NCBI GenBank assembly: GCA_947311485.1
Contig: CAMZLM010000111.1
Coordinates: forward strand, 1 to 38,877
DNA length: 38,877 nt
From: an uncultured Paracoccaceae bacterium
GTDB taxonomy: Bacteria > Pseudomonadota > Alphaproteobacteria > Rhodobacterales > Rhodobacteraceae
Reading direction: 5' to 3'
Below, one piece after another: positions 37,732 to 38,877 of the stretch. Position 1 is the stretch's first letter. The number at the start of each line of letters is the position of its first letter. Under the pieces are notes generated by a model, which was not told the DNA's origin, ran no database searches, and worked only from the letters and a program-made list of their open reading frames with translations. The position numbers and the translations under genes were made by a program.

Positions 37732-38697
37732 TTATTTATATTCTATTATGTTTATTTTATGACCCCGCAGACGGCGCCACCAAAAGGTCACCATTCCCTG
37801 AAAATTCGGGACCTTGGACAAGGTAATCAGCACCGCATGGCGCAAGGCTTCGGTTTTGGGCAGGCCTTCGCGGTGCAAGCCCTGTGCGGTACGGATGTAG
37901 TTTACAGCATAGATCGCCATCACGGCCAGCGGCACCCACAGGGAAACCAGTGCCCCCGCCAGGGCAAGGAACGGCAACAGGCCGCCGTAAAACAGCACCC
38001 GCTTGCGTTCGCGGGTGAAATAGTCGGGGTGCAGAAACCCCACTTGTGCGAAACCATGGCCGGAGCGGACCGCGCGGCTCCACCATTGGGAAAAACGGGT
38101 CATGGCGGCATCGTGGCGGGTCATGGGCAGGGGCAGGCGGCGCATTTTCCAGCCGGCCTTGCGGATGCGTACGCAGAATTCGTCATCCTCGGCGGCGATC
38201 ACTGTGGGGTTAAAACCGCCGACTTGATCAAAGGCCGCACTGCGCACCATCATATCGCCACCACAGGTCAGAATATCGCCGGCAGGCCGGTGCCATTCAA
38301 AATCGCACAGGGCATTATAGATGCTGGTTTCGCGGTGAATTTCAGCACGCCAACCGGTGACAATGCCAAGGGTTGCATCGCGGGCAAGTTCCTGTTCGGC
38401 AGCGTTGAGCCAGCCTTCTTGCAAGGTGCAATCCCCGTCCACGAATTGTACGAGTTCCGGCAGATCACCGGCTTTGAGCGCAGCAAATCCTGCGCTGCGG
38501 GCGCGGGCGGCGGTAAAGGGTTTGGCGGGGTCCAATTCCACCACCTCGGCCCCGATAGCACGGGCGGCGGCAACGCTGTTATCGGTAGACCCGCTGTCCA
38601 CATAGACAATCCGCTTTACCATGCCCTGCATGGATTCCAGACAGGCCAGCAGACGTGCGCCTTCGTTGCGCCCGATGATGACAGCCCCTGTTTTCAT
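37732..38697 (-). CDS. GT2-family glycosyltransferase, membrane associated
   Basis: Protein of 321 residues. 'AVIIGRNEGARLLACLESM' (cited in part), 'IVYVDSGSTDNSVAAA', DxD-type 'FVDGDCTLQEGWL' and 'AAEDDEFCVRIRKAGW' give a GT-A domain of the GT2 family. Near the C-terminus two hydrophobic segments (about 240-275: 'LPFLALAGALVSLWVPLAVMAIYAVNYI', cited in part) suggest membrane attachment. The ATG overlaps the stop of the GT4 gene to its right (ATGA). It should act on lipid-linked glycan. The stop is 35 bases from the fusion gene, which it precedes on the same strand. Confidence 0.86.
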   Translation of the reverse strand: MKTGAVIIGRNEGARLLACLESMQGMVKRIVYVDSGSTDNSVAAARAIGAEVVELDPAKPFTAARARSAGFAALKAGDLPELVQFVDGDCTLQEGWLNAAEQELARDATLGIVTGWRAEIHRETSIYNALCDFEWHRPAGDILTCGGDMMVRSAAFDQVGGFNPTVIAAEDDEFCVRIRKAGWKMRRLPLPMTRHDAAMTRFSQWWSRAVRSGHGFAQVGFLHPDYFTRERKRVLFYGGLLPFLALAGALVSLWVPLAVMAIYAVNYIRTAQGLHREGLPKTEALRHAVLITLSKVPNFQGMVTFWWRRLRGHKINIIEYK

Positions 38698-38877
38698 GGG
38701 CGTTTATCCGGTTGTGGGGCGTTATTGGCATAGGCCCTGAACAGATGCGCGAGCCAGCCGGCCTCGTTGTCAACGGTATAGTCCGCAATAATTTTGGTGC
38801 GTCCGGCCAGCCCCATTTTTGCACGGTGGGGGGCGTCTGACAGTAAAGAGCCAATCACCCGTGCCAATGCATCCACA
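38694..38877 (-). CDS. C-terminal end of a glycosyltransferase (probably GT4), cut by the window edge
   Basis: Only the last 60 residues are in the window, and the frame is open through the right edge. 'VDALARVIGSLLSDAPHRAKMGLAGRTKI' (cited in part) and 'DYTVDNEAGWLAHLFRAY' match the helical C-terminal end of GT4 transferases, where a short run of 'L-x-D-x-x-x-R-x-x-x-G' precedes the last helix. The stop overlaps the GT2 start, so the two genes are coupled. The catalytic parts lie outside the window, so the family call is provisional. Confidence 0.6.
   Translation of the reverse strand, partial: VDALARVIGSLLSDAPHRAKMGLAGRTKIIADYTVDNEAGWLAHLFRAYANNAPQPDKRP

Noticed and set aside
37759-38733. 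Long plus-strand frame opposite the GT2 gene
   Set aside because: No recognisable motif; the minus-strand GT2 motifs are clear.
1-38877. tRNA, rRNA, CRISPR, insertion sequence or attachment site
   Set aside because: No cloverleaf-like, repeat-spacer, transposase or integrase sequence was recognised on reading both strands; a covariance or profile scan was not possible here.

Overview
The window reads as chromosomal DNA of a moderate-GC (roughly mid-50s percent by eye) alphaproteobacterium. This rests on gene content: a DUF1612/HTH (RHE_PE00001-type) protein, a SemiSWEET transporter, a U32-family tRNA-hydroxylase-like protein, and universal-stress and radical-SAM proteins carrying PCP_red domains. 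Rhodobacterales is the most natural home, but no rRNA or other marker is present, so the placement is an inference. I see no tRNA, rRNA, insertion sequence, integrase or CRISPR array. Genes are tightly packed and no stretch over 300 bases lacks a gene.

Region A (1-6855, + strand) is a compact operon: HEAT-repeat protein, exported cupredoxin-like protein, an unlabelled 35-residue membrane protein, a SUMF1/NirV-like protein, a tandem universal stress protein with three PCP_red-like repeats, a radical SAM/SPASM protein ending in another PCP_red domain, and a protoporphyrinogen-oxidase-like FAD enzyme. The set looks like a metal-centre or tetrapyrrole maturation pathway whose product is not evident. 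Region B (6832-9934) is a divergent two-component pair: a membrane PAS hybrid histidine kinase and an OmpR-type regulator, separated by a spacer full of short inverted repeats. Region C (9989-13957) holds accessory or housekeeping genes: an exported MBL-fold protein with an altered metal motif, a SemiSWEET, a U32 protein and the DUF1612 protein.

Region D (14066-38877) is an extracellular-glycan locus. It has a large exported protein with RTX-like repeats, glycosyltransferases (GT4 and GT2), a Wzx-type flippase, a Wzz-type chain-length protein, a separate CpsD-like kinase, an Idh/MocA-epimerase fusion, and another GT2/GT4 pair running off the right edge. In the middle, in one strand-uniform and mostly overlapping gene series (20545-34628), lies a polyketide/nonribosomal-peptide system: a PKS (KS-AT-KR-DH-ACP-TE), a GT2, an NRPS (formyltransferase, condensation remnant, adenylation domain split by a luciferase-like monooxygenase, PCP), a 4'-phosphopantetheinyl transferase and then Wzz.

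The PKS has the only thioesterase and the NRPS has the only starter-type domain. The likely order of chemistry is therefore NRPS then PKS, opposite to gene order, giving a short formylated, amino-acid-derived (possibly glycine) acyl unit extended by one C2 step. Its genes overlap or lie within a few bases of a glycosyltransferase and a polysaccharide export gene. The best hypothesis is that the assembly line makes a substituent for, or a conjugate with, the surface glycan. This is the most unusual part of the window.
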